From NCBI GenBank assembly GCA_900550585.1, contig URST01000014.1, forward strand, positions 1 to 35,130: a DNA stretch of 35,130 bases. Direction: 5' to 3'. The position numbers and the translations under genes were made by a program. This DNA comes from an uncultured Eubacteriales bacterium. GTDB taxonomy: Bacteria; Bacillota; Clostridia; Oscillospirales; Oscillospiraceae. The notes under the pieces were generated by a model that saw only the letters and a list, made by a program, of their open reading frames with translations, did not search any database and was not told where the DNA came from. Shown here piece by piece: positions 14,767 through 24,481 of the stretch; position 1 is the first letter of the stretch; each line of letters opens with the position of its first letter.

Positions 14767-16683
14767 AGCTGTTCCCCCGGTTCTTCCACGGCGCTGTCAC
14801 CGCTGCGGCGGAACACGCCGGTCATGCGGTTGAGGATGCGTTTGCGGCGGGCTCTGGCGTCCAGCCGCTCGCCCAGGTCGCGGCCGCCCACGCCGTAGAC
14901 CAGATACAGGATGATGCCCGACACGATCATGATGAACACCGTGGAGGCGCAGCGCCGTCCGGAGGCATTGACGTTGTAGCCGTACAGGCCCTCCTCGGCG
15001 CACATGGACTGGATGACCATGGCATAGCTGGTGCCGTAGGAGCTGGCGAAGGTGGCGGACATGTCGTACTCCGTGAACAGGGCGTTGAAGTTCAGGGCGA
15101 ACACCGCCAGTACGCTGGGCAGGATGATGGGCAGCTTTACCTTCAGGAAGGTGCGCAGGCCGCTGGCGCCCATGTTCCGGGCGGCATCCTCCAGCTCCGA
15201 GTCGATGGAGTAGAAGGCGGCCTTGATCATGCGCAGGGAGAAGGGGAGCTTCACCACCGTGTAGGCCAGAACGATGAGCAGACGGACGTTCTCCGCGTAG
15301 TACAGGTTCATGTTGCCCACATACCAGATGGCGTCGGAGTTGAAGTAGGTGCGGTAGGAGTAGCAGATGAGGATGGTGGGCAGCAGCCACGGGAACAGCA
15401 GGCAGTACTCCAGCACGATGCCGGACTTCTTGTTGCGGTTCTTGAAGATGTAGTTGCAGGCCACCACCACGATGAGGCAGGCCAGCGCCGCCGCGATGAC
15501 GGACAGCAGGAAGCTCATCTTGATGCCGCCCAGCGTGGCGTCATTGGCAAACAGGCCGGAGATGGAGCCCTTGCGCAGCTTGTAGGTGCCGCGGTTGGTG
15601 AGATACTCGTAGTCCTGGGTGCCGAAGTAGTTGATGAGCGTCCAGTTGCTGAGATCCAGCTTCTTCATGCGGATGGCACCGTAGGTCTGGAAGGAGAAAA
15701 CGATGATCATCACCACGGGGATCATGTAGATGATGAACAGCACATAGGCGTAGATATGGGCCAGCACGTTCCACACGGGGTTGGTGATCTTCTGCTTCAC
15801 CAGCTTGGCCTTGGTCTTGGACACCGACAGGTAGTGGCCCTTGCGCTCGTAGGCGGACAGCACCGTCAGCAGCACGATGGTGAACATGGCCAGAATGATG
15901 GACAGCAGGGCGGCCCGGGCCTGGGGGAAGGACTCATCCGCCACGGAGGAGCCGGCCAGACGGACGATCTCCGGGTTGATGGAATCGTAGCCCAGCAGGG
16001 TGGGGGCGGACATGGCGCAAAGGCCGGTGATGAACGTCATGACCGTCAGGGAGAACATGGTGGGCACCAGCGTGGGGAAGACCACCTTCCACAGCACCTT
16101 GAAGGGCTTGGCGCCCATGTTCCGGGCAGCCTCCACGGTGTTGTAGTCGATGCCGCGGATGGCGTTGCGCAGGAACAGCGCGTGGTTGGACGTACAGGCA
16201 AACGTCATGGTGAACAGCACCGCGTTGAAGCCGGAGAACCAGTTGCGGTTGAAATCCGGGAAGGCGTTGGCCAGCGCGGTGGTCAGGATGCCGTTGGGGT
16301 CGTACAGGAACAGGTAGCCGGTAACAAGCGCCACGCCGGAGTAGATCATGGTGGTCATGTAGCCCAGGCGCAGGATGTTGGCGCCCTTGATGTCGAAATA
16401 CTCCGTCAGCAGCACGATGGACACGCCCACCACGTTGACGGTGACCACCAGGCAGATGGCCAGCTTCAGGGAGTTCCACACATAGCGGCTCATGTTGCCG
16501 GCAAAGAAGAACTTGATGACCGCCCAGGGGTCCGTTTCTCCGGCGGCGTTTTTCGTGGTGAAGATGCTGGTCAGCGTGTTCAGGCACGGCAGCAGCATGA
16601 ACCCGAAGAAGAAATAGGCGAACAGCACGATGCCGATGATCCGCACCACAAAGGCGGCATCGGGGCGCTGGCGCGTCAGGGAG

Positions 16684-16691
<8 letters not shown>
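14763..16691 (-). CDS. ABC transporter permease, two fused domains (AfuB/FbpB type)
   Basis: A 642-residue membrane protein with about twelve helices in two homologous halves. Each half contains an EAA loop that contacts the ATPase: EAARNMGAKPFKVLWKVVFP in the first and EDAARNMGASGLRTFLKVKL in the second. Fused permeases of this type belong to the class often labelled iron(III) transporters, but Actinobacillus AfuABC of the same class carries hexose phosphates. GAGGAGG lies 8 nt upstream of the ATG, inside the end of the ATPase gene, and the two genes overlap by 8 bp. The sequence does not decide the substrate. Confidence 0.9.
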
Positions 16692-17718
<1,027 letters not shown>

Positions 17719-17764
17719 AACACACAAAACTCCTTTGCTCGGTTTGGTTCACACTTGTGTACAT

Positions 17765-17793
17765 ATTGTACCCTCTTGCTTCACAGCTGTAAA
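17765..17793 (-). promoter_or_regulatory. Promoter of the ATPase-permease-phosphatase genes
   Basis: On the minus strand TTTACA (17788-17793), 17-bp spacer and TACAAT (17765-17770). The -35 lies inside the right-hand hairpin described at 17782-17851. The -10 lies in a small inverted repeat GTAC-N5-GTAC (17759-17771), and CACACTTGTG is just downstream; either could be an operator. Confidence 0.6.
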
Positions 17794-17851
17794 GGCGGAA
17801 AACAGTTTTCCGCCCTTACAGCTGTGGCGAGCCGGAGTCCGGCTCGCCACA
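17782..17851 (-). repeat. Two overlapping stem-loops between binding-protein and ATPase genes
   Basis: Reading the plus strand, 17782-17826 is a 21-bp inverted repeat with one mismatch and a CAG loop, and 17823-17851 is a perfect 13-bp inverted repeat with an AGT loop. They share the bases TGTG, so they cannot both fully form. Neither has a good T-run on the minus strand. Such structures after a binding-protein gene often give stabilised or partly terminated mRNA, so that the binding protein is made in excess; that use is inferred. Confidence 0.7.
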
Positions 17852-17869
17852 GGAGTTGATGGGAAATGC

Positions 17870-19120
17870 TTACTCAGCCGCCTTCTGGGTCAGAGTAGCC
17901 CAATCCAGGTTGTCCCAGTCAGGCTCGGAAACAGCGGCGCTGCTGTCGGCCCAGTAGAAGCCCAGGTTGGTCAGGATATTGGTCCACTCAGCGGAGTGAG
18001 CGGCCACATACTCAGCGTAGGTGGTGTCGCCGTCCACCTTGGACAGCGCGAAGTTCTTCAGGGTGTAGATGGCGGGCACGCCGTCGGGATACAGGATGTC
18101 AGCGGCAGCGGTGTTGCAGGGATAGGAGTCGAACTCCTCGCCCCAGGCCGCCTGGGTCTCGGCGGAGCCGAACCACTCGGCAAAGGCCTTGACAGCCTCG
18201 GTCTCCTCGTCGGTACGGCCTTCCTTGTTCAGGATGCCCAGGTACTCGGCGATGTAGTAGGTGCCGTCATCGATCTCCACCAGATTCCAGTTCTCGGGAG
18301 TCATGGTGCCCTTCAGCGGGGTCTCGGAGCTCTCGGCAGCGGCATCGATCTTGCCGTACAGGGAGGAGGAGTAGAAGGTGGAGACAGCCACATCGCCCTT
18401 GTTCAGAGGATCGAAGCCGTACTTATAGGTATCATCGGAGGAATACACGCCGTTGGCGCAGTAGTTCCACAGCATCTTCCAGCCGTCGATGGACACGCCG
18501 CCGGCGGGGGAGGTGGGATCGATGAAGGAGTACAGCAGGGCGGAGTTGATGTTGGCGTTGGTAGTGCCGCCCACCTTGTTCTGACGGTACCACTTGTAGC
18601 CGCAGTTCACGATGTCGGACCAGTGCGCGAAGTGCAGAGCCTCGCCGTTGGTGCCCAGCTCATCGGTACGGTACAGCATCAGCACGTTCTGGATGACCAG
18701 ACCGTAGGCAGCGCCGGGATAGGCATACTCGCCCACCTGATCGGCCCAGGTGGGAGTCCAGTCCACCAGGGACAGGTTCTCATAGGTGCCGTTGACGACC
18801 TGGCTCCAGCGGGTCTCGTTCAGACCGAACAGGATGTCGCCGTCCTTGTTCTCGTTGGCAGCCTGGATGGCGGCGGTATCACCGGAGATGACGCTGTTGT
18901 CGTCGATAGACACGGTGAAGCCGGCGTCCTTGGCGGCGTTGATCAGCCAGGTGGTACGCTCGGTGGAGTTGGAGTTGGAGTAGATGCGGATGGTATAGCC
19001 GGAATAATCCTTGACATCGGGGGTATCCTCGCCGCCGTTATCAGCGGGAGCCTTGTCGCCGCAGGCCACCAGGCTCAGAGCCATGACCAGCGCCAGCAAG
19101 AGAGCAGCAAACTTTTTCAT
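17870..19120 (-). CDS. Extracellular solute-binding lipoprotein (AfuA/FbpA-like)
   Basis: A 416-residue binding protein with a signal peptide ending in lipobox LVAC (Cys20) and a Gly/Asp-rich linker. It has a type-II periplasmic binding fold: YTIRIYSNSNSTERTTWLIN, DILFGLNETRW, YGLVIQNVLMLYRTDEL and a C-terminal ALSKVDGDTTYAEY region. It captures the substrate at the cell surface for the permease and ATPase encoded downstream. The start at 19120 is set by AAGGAGA 8 nt upstream; an upstream in-frame codon lies before the -10 region. The family includes iron and sugar-phosphate binders. No Tyr/His iron ligand set is obvious, which weakly favours an organic substrate. Confidence 0.88.
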   Translation of the reverse strand: MKKFAALLLALVMALSLVACGDKAPADNGGEDTPDVKDYSGYTIRIYSNSNSTERTTWLINAAKDAGFTVSIDDNSVISGDTAAIQAANENKDGDILFGLNETRWSQVVNGTYENLSLVDWTPTWADQVGEYAYPGAAYGLVIQNVLMLYRTDELGTNGEALHFAHWSDIVNCGYKWYRQNKVGGTTNANINSALLYSFIDPTSPAGGVSIDGWKMLWNYCANGVYSSDDTYKYGFDPLNKGDVAVSTFYSSSLYGKIDAAAESSETPLKGTMTPENWNLVEIDDGTYYIAEYLGILNKEGRTDEETEAVKAFAEWFGSAETQAAWGEEFDSYPCNTAAADILYPDGVPAIYTLKNFALSKVDGDTTYAEYVAAHSAEWTNILTNLGFYWADSSAAVSEPDWDNLDWATLTQKAAE

Positions 19121-19174
19121 TCCAGATTCTCCTTTTTTAAAAGTCGGACAGCGCGGACGCACTGTCACACCATT

Positions 19175-19202
19175 ATTATACCAGCGCGTAATTCACCGGC
19201 AA
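19175..19202 (-). promoter_or_regulatory. Promoter of the solute-binding protein gene
   Basis: On the minus strand a perfect TATAAT (19175-19180) with TTGCCG (19197-19202) 16 bp upstream. The modest -35 fits a promoter that needs an activator, perhaps the AraC-type regulator encoded just upstream; the dependence is inferred. Confidence 0.6.
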
Positions 19203-19240
19203 AACGGGACATCTCTGCGATTATCCGGACTATCCTGACA

Positions 19241-19278
19241 AAAGGGACGGGGTATGTCAAAATACACCGTCCCTTTTT
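19241..19278 (-). terminator. Terminator after the AraC-type response regulator gene
   Basis: Stem AAAGGGACGG (19241-19250) with CCGTCCCTTT (19267-19276), extended by GTAT/ATAC. On the minus strand it is followed by a run of four T. It separates the sensor operon from the transport operon. Confidence 0.75.
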
Positions 19279-19289
19279 GTGCAGTTTTT

Positions 19290-20030
19290 CTACCGGCAGC
19301 GGTCCTGATACTCCGACGGCGACATGCCGGTGAGCTTCTTGAATGTGCTGCCGAAATAGGCCACGTCCCGGTAGCCCACCATCTCCGCCACCTCGTACAC
19401 CTTGTAGCGGCAGTCCGCCAGCAGCTTCCGGGCCGTATGGATGCGGTACTGGGTGAGATAGCCCAGCGCCGTGTAGTTGGTCTCCTTCTTGAAAACGTGG
19501 CTCAGGTGCCCCTCGCTGATGCCGATGTGCCGGGCGATGGTGGCGATGTTGATGTCCGCGTCGGCGTAGTGCTCGGCGATATAGTTCAGGGTCTGCAGCA
19601 CATATTTGCTCTTGTCGCCCTTGGGCAGCAGCAGCGTATCCTCCGCCGGACGGGCGGCGCCCTCCTTCTCCCGCACGCGGGCGATGGCGGCGATGAGGTC
19701 CTGATCCCGGAAGGGCTTGAGCAGGTAGTCCGCCGCGCCGTAGCGCAGGGCGGAGCGGGCGTAGTCGAACTCGTCGTAGGCGGTGAGGACGATGAAGTGG
19801 GCGGTGCAGTCCCGCTCCCGCAGGCGGCGCATCATCTCGATGCCGTCCATGCGGGGCATCCGCACATCGGTGATGATGAGGCTGGGGTTATAGCGCTCCG
19901 CGGCGGCAAGGCCCTCCTCGCCGTTGGCGGCCTCGCCCACCACCACGCAGTCCATGGCGGCCCAGTCCATGCCCAGCACGATGCCCCGGCGCACCACGGT
20001 CTCATCGTCAACGATCAGTACCTTCAGCAT
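19290..20030 (-). CDS. AraC-type response regulator (YesN/HptR family)
   Basis: A 246-residue regulator with a receiver domain (acidic pocket VDDE at residues 7-10, Asp55 in LIITDVRMPRMDG, Lys in LLKPF) and a C-terminal AraC DNA-binding domain carrying two helix-turn-helices (ATIARHIGISEGHLSHVFKK; YEVAEMVGYRDVAYFGSTFKK). Proteins of this class activate the neighbouring carbohydrate or phosphate-ester transporter. It overlaps the kinase gene by 23 bp, with GAAAGGAG inside the kinase end. Its obvious target is the transport operon 170 bp downstream. Confidence 0.93.
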   Translation of the reverse strand: MLKVLIVDDETVVRRGIVLGMDWAAMDCVVVGEAANGEEGLAAAERYNPSLIITDVRMPRMDGIEMMRRLRERDCTAHFIVLTAYDEFDYARSALRYGAADYLLKPFRDQDLIAAIARVREKEGAARPAEDTLLLPKGDKSKYVLQTLNYIAEHYADADINIATIARHIGISEGHLSHVFKKETNYTALGYLTQYRIHTARKLLADCRYKVYEVAEMVGYRDVAYFGSTFKKLTGMSPSEYQDRCR

Positions 20031-21711
20031 AGCCGTCTCCTTTCTTCATGGGCAGGCGCAGCGTCACGCAGCTGCCGGTTTTCCCGTCGGACTCAGCGGT
20101 GAGCCCGTAGTCCGGGCCGTAGTACAGGCGGATGATGAGGTCCACATTGGTCAGGCCCAGGTGGCCGCCGGGGATGTCCTGATGCAGCTCCAGCCGGGCC
20201 AGCACCTCCGGGGCGATGCCCCGGCCGTTGTCGGACACCCGCAGCAGCAGGTCGTCCCCGTCGGACTCGGCCCACAGCTTGATGTAGCCCTCCTCCAGAT
20301 CGGCCACGCCGTGGATGATGGCGTTCTCCACCAGAGGCTGCAGCACCATCTTGGGCACGATGCAGTGCTGGAACCGCTCGTCCACGTCGATCTCACAGAC
20401 GAACCGGTCCTCGAACCGGATCTCCTGAATGTTCAGATACTGCCGCACCAGCTCCAGCTCGTCCTCCAGCGGGATCAGCTCACTGCCGGAGATGCCGGCC
20501 CGGAGCAGCGCCGCCAGATCCGTGGACATGTCCGCGATCTGGGGAACGTGGTTGGCCACGCCCAGCCACTTCATGCAGTCCAGCGTGTTGTACAGGAAGT
20601 GGGGGTTCAGCTGGGCCTGCAGCATCCGCAGCTGCGTCTCGTTCAGCTCCCGCTGGCGCTGGACGGAGCGCTTCAGATTCTGGCGGTACTCCTCGGTCAT
20701 GCGGTTGAAGCTGGCGGCCAGACGGCCCAGTTCGTCGGGGCTGTCCAGGTACAGCTGGACATCGTAATCACCCTGCTCCACCTGACGCATGGCATCGTCC
20801 AGCGCGTTGACGGGCCGGGACAGATAGCGGCTGAGCCACCACGCCGCCACGGCGCACAGCGCCAGGCACAGAAGACCCAGCGCGCCGCCCACCAGATACA
20901 GGGAGCGCAGCACCCGCCCCGTGTAGATACGGGGCTGCTGGAGCAGCAGCGTGAAGCCGGCGGGGCCGTCGGCGGTGTAGAACGTGCAGTCGTCGCCCTC
21001 ATCGCCGGTGAGCTTCTGCCCGGCCAGCAGCTGGCTGCGCAGGGCGGCCGCGGTGCCCTCGGTCTGCACCGTGCGGGTATAGTACACCGTGCGCCAGGTG
21101 CTGTCCAGCACCAGCAGGTCGTCGGCGGGGGCCATAACGCCGTCAAAGAGCCGGGCAAAGCCGCTGCTTTCCACACGGGCGGTGACGTAGCCCAGCAGCT
21201 GCCCGCCGTAGCCGTTGACGGTCCGGGCCGCCAGCAGCCCCTTGTCGCTGCTGAGGAACACGGTGCCGCTGCTGCGGCGGGCGGCGTACAGCGCCCCCCA
21301 GTCTGTGTCCAGCGGCGCGGCGGGCAGGGCGGCGTCGGTGGTATACAGGCACACGCCCCGGGCGTCGTAGATATCCACATCGGCGTAGGAACGCAGCGGG
21401 GCGGACCGGCGGTACAGGAACTGGTACAGCAGGCGGGAGTCCTCCCCCGTCCGGCGCAGGGCGCTGCGGGTGATGGTGCTGGCGGCCAGCGCCGCCACCG
21501 TGTCGTCGCACAGGGCGGCGGCATCGGTGAAGCGCGTATTCAGCGTGTCCAGCGCGTCCCGGCCCTGCTGGGCCTGGGTGTGCTCCGCGCGGGATACGAT
21601 GACCTGCATCATCACCACGTCGCACAGCAGCAGCGGCAGCAGCGTGGCCACCAGGATCGTGGTGAACGTCCGGTTGCGGAAGGAGCGGCGGATCCAGTTT
21701 TTCACTCTCAT
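20008..21711 (-). CDS. Sensor histidine kinase (YesM/HptS family)
   Basis: A 567-residue kinase with two membrane helices (about residues 17-39 and 268-292) flanking a large extracellular sensor domain. Then come HAMP, a His_kinase (LytS/YesM) block with phospho-acceptor His371 in QAQLNPHFLYNTLD, and an ATP-binding domain with N-box PLVENAIIHG and DNGRGI. It signals to the AraC-type regulator whose gene overlaps its 3' end. Its own start overlaps the stop of the preceding binding-protein gene (ATGA), which suggests that the binding protein presents ligand to the kinase. That arrangement parallels HptA-HptS-HptR of Staphylococcus, a glucose-6-phosphate sensor. Confidence 0.92.
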   Translation of the reverse strand: MRVKNWIRRSFRNRTFTTILVATLLPLLLCDVVMMQVIVSRAEHTQAQQGRDALDTLNTRFTDAAALCDDTVAALAASTITRSALRRTGEDSRLLYQFLYRRSAPLRSYADVDIYDARGVCLYTTDAALPAAPLDTDWGALYAARRSSGTVFLSSDKGLLAARTVNGYGGQLLGYVTARVESSGFARLFDGVMAPADDLLVLDSTWRTVYYTRTVQTEGTAAALRSQLLAGQKLTGDEGDDCTFYTADGPAGFTLLLQQPRIYTGRVLRSLYLVGGALGLLCLALCAVAAWWLSRYLSRPVNALDDAMRQVEQGDYDVQLYLDSPDELGRLAASFNRMTEEYRQNLKRSVQRQRELNETQLRMLQAQLNPHFLYNTLDCMKWLGVANHVPQIADMSTDLAALLRAGISGSELIPLEDELELVRQYLNIQEIRFEDRFVCEIDVDERFQHCIVPKMVLQPLVENAIIHGVADLEEGYIKLWAESDGDDLLLRVSDNGRGIAPEVLARLELHQDIPGGHLGLTNVDLIIRLYYGPDYGLTAESDGKTGSCVTLRLPMKKGDGYAEGTDR

Positions 21712-22676
21712 GCCGCGTCCTCCGCCGTCAGGCTCCGCCAGATGGCCAGCAGCTCCGCCTGATGGGCGCCGGCGCCGTAGGGGTCGTAGGGCAGCGCCGG
21801 GGGCAGATCGCCGCCGCCCCGTATCGGACGGCGGAACTGCTGGGTCAGACGGGTCTGCACCTCGCTGCTGAGCAGGAAATCAATGAAAGCCCGGGCGTTG
21901 TCCTCGTGGGCGCAGCCGGCCACCACGGCGGCACAGTCCGGCTGGATGACGGCGCCCTCCTCCGGCCAGATCACGGAGATGCTCAGACCGCTGTCCGCGG
22001 CCTGCAGTGCCAGATCCTCCGTGGTAACGCCCACATAGCAGCTGCCGTCGGCCACAGCGCCGACCACGGCGGCAGCGGAGGGCAGCACGCCGTCCAGGTT
22101 GCGGGAAAAGACGGAGAGCACCGCCTCCTCCTCGCCGGGCAGAGCCTGGAGCAGCGCCTGCAGCGCGGTGCAGCCGGTGGCGGACACCGTGGGATCGGGG
22201 CAGGCGATGCGCCCGCGCCACGCCACGCTGATCAGGTCGCCCCAGCTGTCCGGCACATTGCGCTGCACCAGCTGGTCGTTGTAGACCAGCACCGTGGGCA
22301 GCAGGGAAAAGGGCGTCCAGCGGTCCTCGCTGTCCCGGTAGGCGTCGGAGATGTCCGCGGCCAGCGGGGCGGCGTAGGGCGCGAAGCAGCCGCCGTAGGC
22401 GGACAGGCTGTCCGGCGCCGCGCCCAGCAGCAGGTCGCAGCCGGAGCTGCCGGCGGCGATCTGCTCCAGCAGGGGCAGCGTTCCGTCGGCGGTGCGCACC
22501 TCCACCCAGATGCCGGTGCGGCGCTCGAACTCCCGCACCGCGTCGTCGTAGACGGCGGCGCTGCGGGCGGTGAAGATCACCAGCCGGCGGCTGTCCTCCG
22601 GCGCGGACGCGGACGGCCCGGTACCGCATGAACACAGCAGGAGCAGCAAACACAGCAGAGGAATGACGCGCCGCAT
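21708..22676 (-). CDS. Sensor-associated solute-binding lipoprotein (AfuA/HptA-like)
   Basis: A 322-residue extracellular binding protein with a short signal peptide and lipobox-like LLCSC (Cys at residue 17). The mature part starts RRLVIFTARSAAVYDDAVREF, the first strand and helix of the FbpA/AfuA fold. WTPFSLLPTVLVYN and a C-terminal ARAFIDFLLSSEVQTRL are also typical. It is the first gene of a three-gene operon with the YesM-type kinase and YesN-type regulator and has no permease of its own. A role as ligand-binding subunit of the sensor is therefore more likely than transport. The start at 22676 has GGGAGGG 8 nt upstream. Confidence 0.86.
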   Translation of the reverse strand: MRRVIPLLCLLLLLCSCGTGPSASAPEDSRRLVIFTARSAAVYDDAVREFERRTGIWVEVRTADGTLPLLEQIAAGSSGCDLLLGAAPDSLSAYGGCFAPYAAPLAADISDAYRDSEDRWTPFSLLPTVLVYNDQLVQRNVPDSWGDLISVAWRGRIACPDPTVSATGCTALQALLQALPGEEEAVLSVFSRNLDGVLPSAAAVVGAVADGSCYVGVTTEDLALQAADSGLSISVIWPEEGAVIQPDCAAVVAGCAHEDNARAFIDFLLSSEVQTRLTQQFRRPIRGGGDLPPALPYDPYGAGAHQAELLAIWRSLTAEDAA

Positions 22677-22709
22677 GAAAGACCCTCCCATACATTAAAT
22701 ATATGTGCT

Positions 22710-22738
22710 ATTTTACAGGGCGGCGGGCAAAATAGCAA
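22710..22738 (-). promoter_or_regulatory. Promoter of the binding protein-kinase-regulator operon
   Basis: On the minus strand TTGCTA (22733-22738), 17-bp spacer, TAAAAT (22710-22715). Confidence 0.65.
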
Positions 22739-22750
22739 GCGGCGGGCGAA

Positions 22751-22784
22751 AAAAAGAGGAGGGGGAGAAAAAGAGGAGGGGGAG
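22751..22784. repeat. Perfect tandem duplication of a 17-bp purine-rich unit
   Basis: Two exact copies of AAAAAGAGGAGGGGGAG lie head to tail (22751-22767 and 22768-22784), in the gap between the divergent sensor and surface operons. Both lie upstream of the surface-operon promoter at 22827. This could be a slippage duplication or a regulatory element. Confidence 0.9.
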
Positions 22785-22826
22785 AAGGCGTGTGCCGTCT
22801 ATCGGGAAAAATTATGAAATATGGCG

Positions 22827-22855
22827 TTGCAAAAGCGAGAACTGTGTGCTATGAT
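22827..22855 (+). promoter_or_regulatory. Promoter of the surface-assembly operon
   Basis: TTGCAA (22827-22832), 17-bp spacer, TATGAT (22850-22855). Transcription would start near 22862, about 80 nt before the first gene. Confidence 0.75.
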
Positions 22856-22869
22856 GACGCTGAGTATGT

Positions 22870-22916
22870 GTTCCCTCCCGTGTGGTGCCGCCGCCGCGGG
22901 CGCGGCCGGAGGGAAC
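22870..22916 (+). promoter_or_regulatory. Leader hairpin of the surface-assembly operon
   Basis: Perfect 9-bp outer stem GTTCCCTCC (22870-22878) with GGAGGGAAC (22908-22916), enclosing a very GC-rich inner arm (GCCGCCGCCGCGGGCGCGGC region) that can fold further. No T-run follows, so it is not a normal terminator. It could control mRNA stability or access to the weak ribosome site (GGGGGG at 22921-22926). Confidence 0.55.
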
Positions 22917-22940
22917 GGTAGGGGGGCAGTTTCTCAAACT

Positions 22941-23708
22941 ATGAATAAGGACGAAAGATACACGGAGATCGATCTGATCGCGCTGCTGAAGGCATTCTGG
23001 CGGCACATCTGGCTGATCCTGGCGGCCATTGCGGTGCTGGGCGGCATGGCCTTTGCCTATGCGCGGTTCATGATCACGCCCATGTACACGGCCAGCGCGC
23101 TGATGTATGTGAACAACAACTCGCTGTCCGTGGGCAGCACCAAGGTGAGCCTGAGCTATTCCGACCTGACGGCGGCCAAGAGCCTGGTGGACACCTATGT
23201 TGTCATCCTCAACGCCCGCACCACGCTGAACGAGGTGATCCGCACCTCCGGCGTGGACTATACCTATAAAGAGATGCAGGGAATGATCACCGCCGGCGCC
23301 GTCAATTCCACGGAGGTGGTGCAGATCGACGTGACCATGCCCGACCCGCAGGAGGCGGAGCGGGTGGCCAATACCATCACGAAGGTGCTGCCCGGCCGCA
23401 TCGGCGATATCATCGACGGCTCCTCCGCACGGGTGGTGGACACCGCCGTGGCGCCCTCCGGCAAGGCATCGCCCAGCTATACCCGCTATACGGCGCTGGG
23501 CATGCTGCTGGGTCTGGTGCTCAGCTGCGGCTTCATCACGGTGCGCGAGCTGTTTGACGACCGCGTGCAGGACGAGGACTACCTGCTGCAGCGCTATGCC
23601 GACATCCCCGTGCTGGCTGTGATCCCCGACCTGAACCAGACGAAGCACGGCACCTACGGATACTATGAGGGTGCCGCGTCCTACGGCGGAAAGGAGGCGG
23701 CGCGATGA
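22941..23708 (+). CDS. Wzz/CapA-like chain-length and kinase-activator protein (YveK/CpsC type)
   Basis: A 255-residue membrane protein with two helices (about residues 23-45 and 180-200) flanking an extracellular Wzz domain. The N-terminal motif EIDLIALLKAFWRHIWLIL and the Pro-rich SPSYTRYTALGMLLG before helix 2 are typical. In Gram-positives this protein activates the separate BY-kinase and sets polysaccharide chain length. The ATG at 22941 is the first that keeps the conserved N-terminus; upstream in-frame codons run through the promoter and leader hairpin. The Shine-Dalgarno is poor (GGGGGG, 14 nt away). It overlaps the kinase gene by ATGA. Confidence 0.88.
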   Translation: MNKDERYTEIDLIALLKAFWRHIWLILAAIAVLGGMAFAYARFMITPMYTASALMYVNNNSLSVGSTKVSLSYSDLTAAKSLVDTYVVILNARTTLNEVIRTSGVDYTYKEMQGMITAGAVNSTEVVQIDVTMPDPQEAERVANTITKVLPGRIGDIIDGSSARVVDTAVAPSGKASPSYTRYTALGMLLGLVLSCGFITVRELFDDRVQDEDYLLQRYADIPVLAVIPDLNQTKHGTYGYYEGAASYGGKEAAR

Positions 23709-24481
23709 GCGAAAAGCATAAGGGCGCCCGCGACGCGGGCAAGCGTGAAGCCCAGACGGAGCAGAACGTCATCGGCGACAGCCTGAGCTTTGCCGCCACC
23801 GAAGCCTATAAGCTGCTGCGCACCAACCTGATGTTCGCCCTGCCCGACGAGGGGAAATGCCGGGTGGTGGGCATCACCAGCGCCCTGCGGGCCGAGGGAA
23901 AGAGCACCCTGACCATCAATCTGGCCTACACCATCGCCCAGGCGGGACACCGCGTCCTGCTCATCGACGGCGATATGCGCCTGCCCACTGTGGCCAAGCG
24001 CCTGAATCTGCCCCAGAAGCCGGGCCTGTCCAATCTGCTGGCGGGTCTGTGCACCGAGGAGGAGGCCGTGCAGACCAGCGACCTGCTGGACAACCTGAAG
24101 GCCATCACCGCCGGCGATATCCCGCCCAACCCCTCGGAGCTGCTGGCCTCCAGCCGCATGGAGACGGTGCTGCAGCATTTCAGCAGCCAGTTCGACTTCA
24201 TCCTGCTGGATCTGCCGCCGGTCAACGCCGTGGCGGACGGCCTGGTGATCTCCAAGCTGGTGGACGGCATGATCTTCGTGGTGTGCCGCGGCTACTGCGA
24301 GAAGAAGCCGCTGGAAACGGCGCTGCGGAACATGAAATATCTGGACATCAAGATCCTGGGCTTCGTTATGACCCGCGGCAGCGTGGACAAGACGGGCTAC
24401 CGGAAGAAATACGGCCAATACCGCTACGGCGGCTATGGCTACGGCGAAGCGCCGGCGGCCGAGGGCAGGCAGAGACCATGA
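23705..24481 (+). CDS. Bacterial tyrosine kinase (CpsD/CapB/YwqD type)
   Basis: A 258-residue BY-kinase. EAYKLLRTNLMFA is the conserved interaction helix (about residues 33-45). Walker A is SALRAEGKSTL (Lys66), Walker A' is LLIDGDMR (about 85-92) and Walker B is FILLDLPP. The C-terminus holds a cluster of six tyrosines (about residues 229-247, YRKKYGQYRYGGYGYG) that serves as the autophosphorylation site. It works with the Wzz-like membrane activator encoded upstream and is reversed by the PHP phosphatase encoded downstream. All three genes overlap by ATGA, showing tight coupling. It normally controls capsule or exopolysaccharide synthesis. Confidence 0.92.
   Translation: MSEKHKGARDAGKREAQTEQNVIGDSLSFAATEAYKLLRTNLMFALPDEGKCRVVGITSALRAEGKSTLTINLAYTIAQAGHRVLLIDGDMRLPTVAKRLNLPQKPGLSNLLAGLCTEEEAVQTSDLLDNLKAITAGDIPPNPSELLASSRMETVLQHFSSQFDFILLDLPPVNAVADGLVISKLVDGMIFVVCRGYCEKKPLETALRNMKYLDIKILGFVMTRGSVDKTGYRKKYGQYRYGGYGYGEAPAAEGRQRP

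Noticed and set aside
19924..22631. Long plus-strand frames opposite the sensor kinase and binding-protein genes
   Set aside because: They are antisense to genes with clear motifs, with repetitive His/Gln/Leu/Val composition and no ribosome sites.
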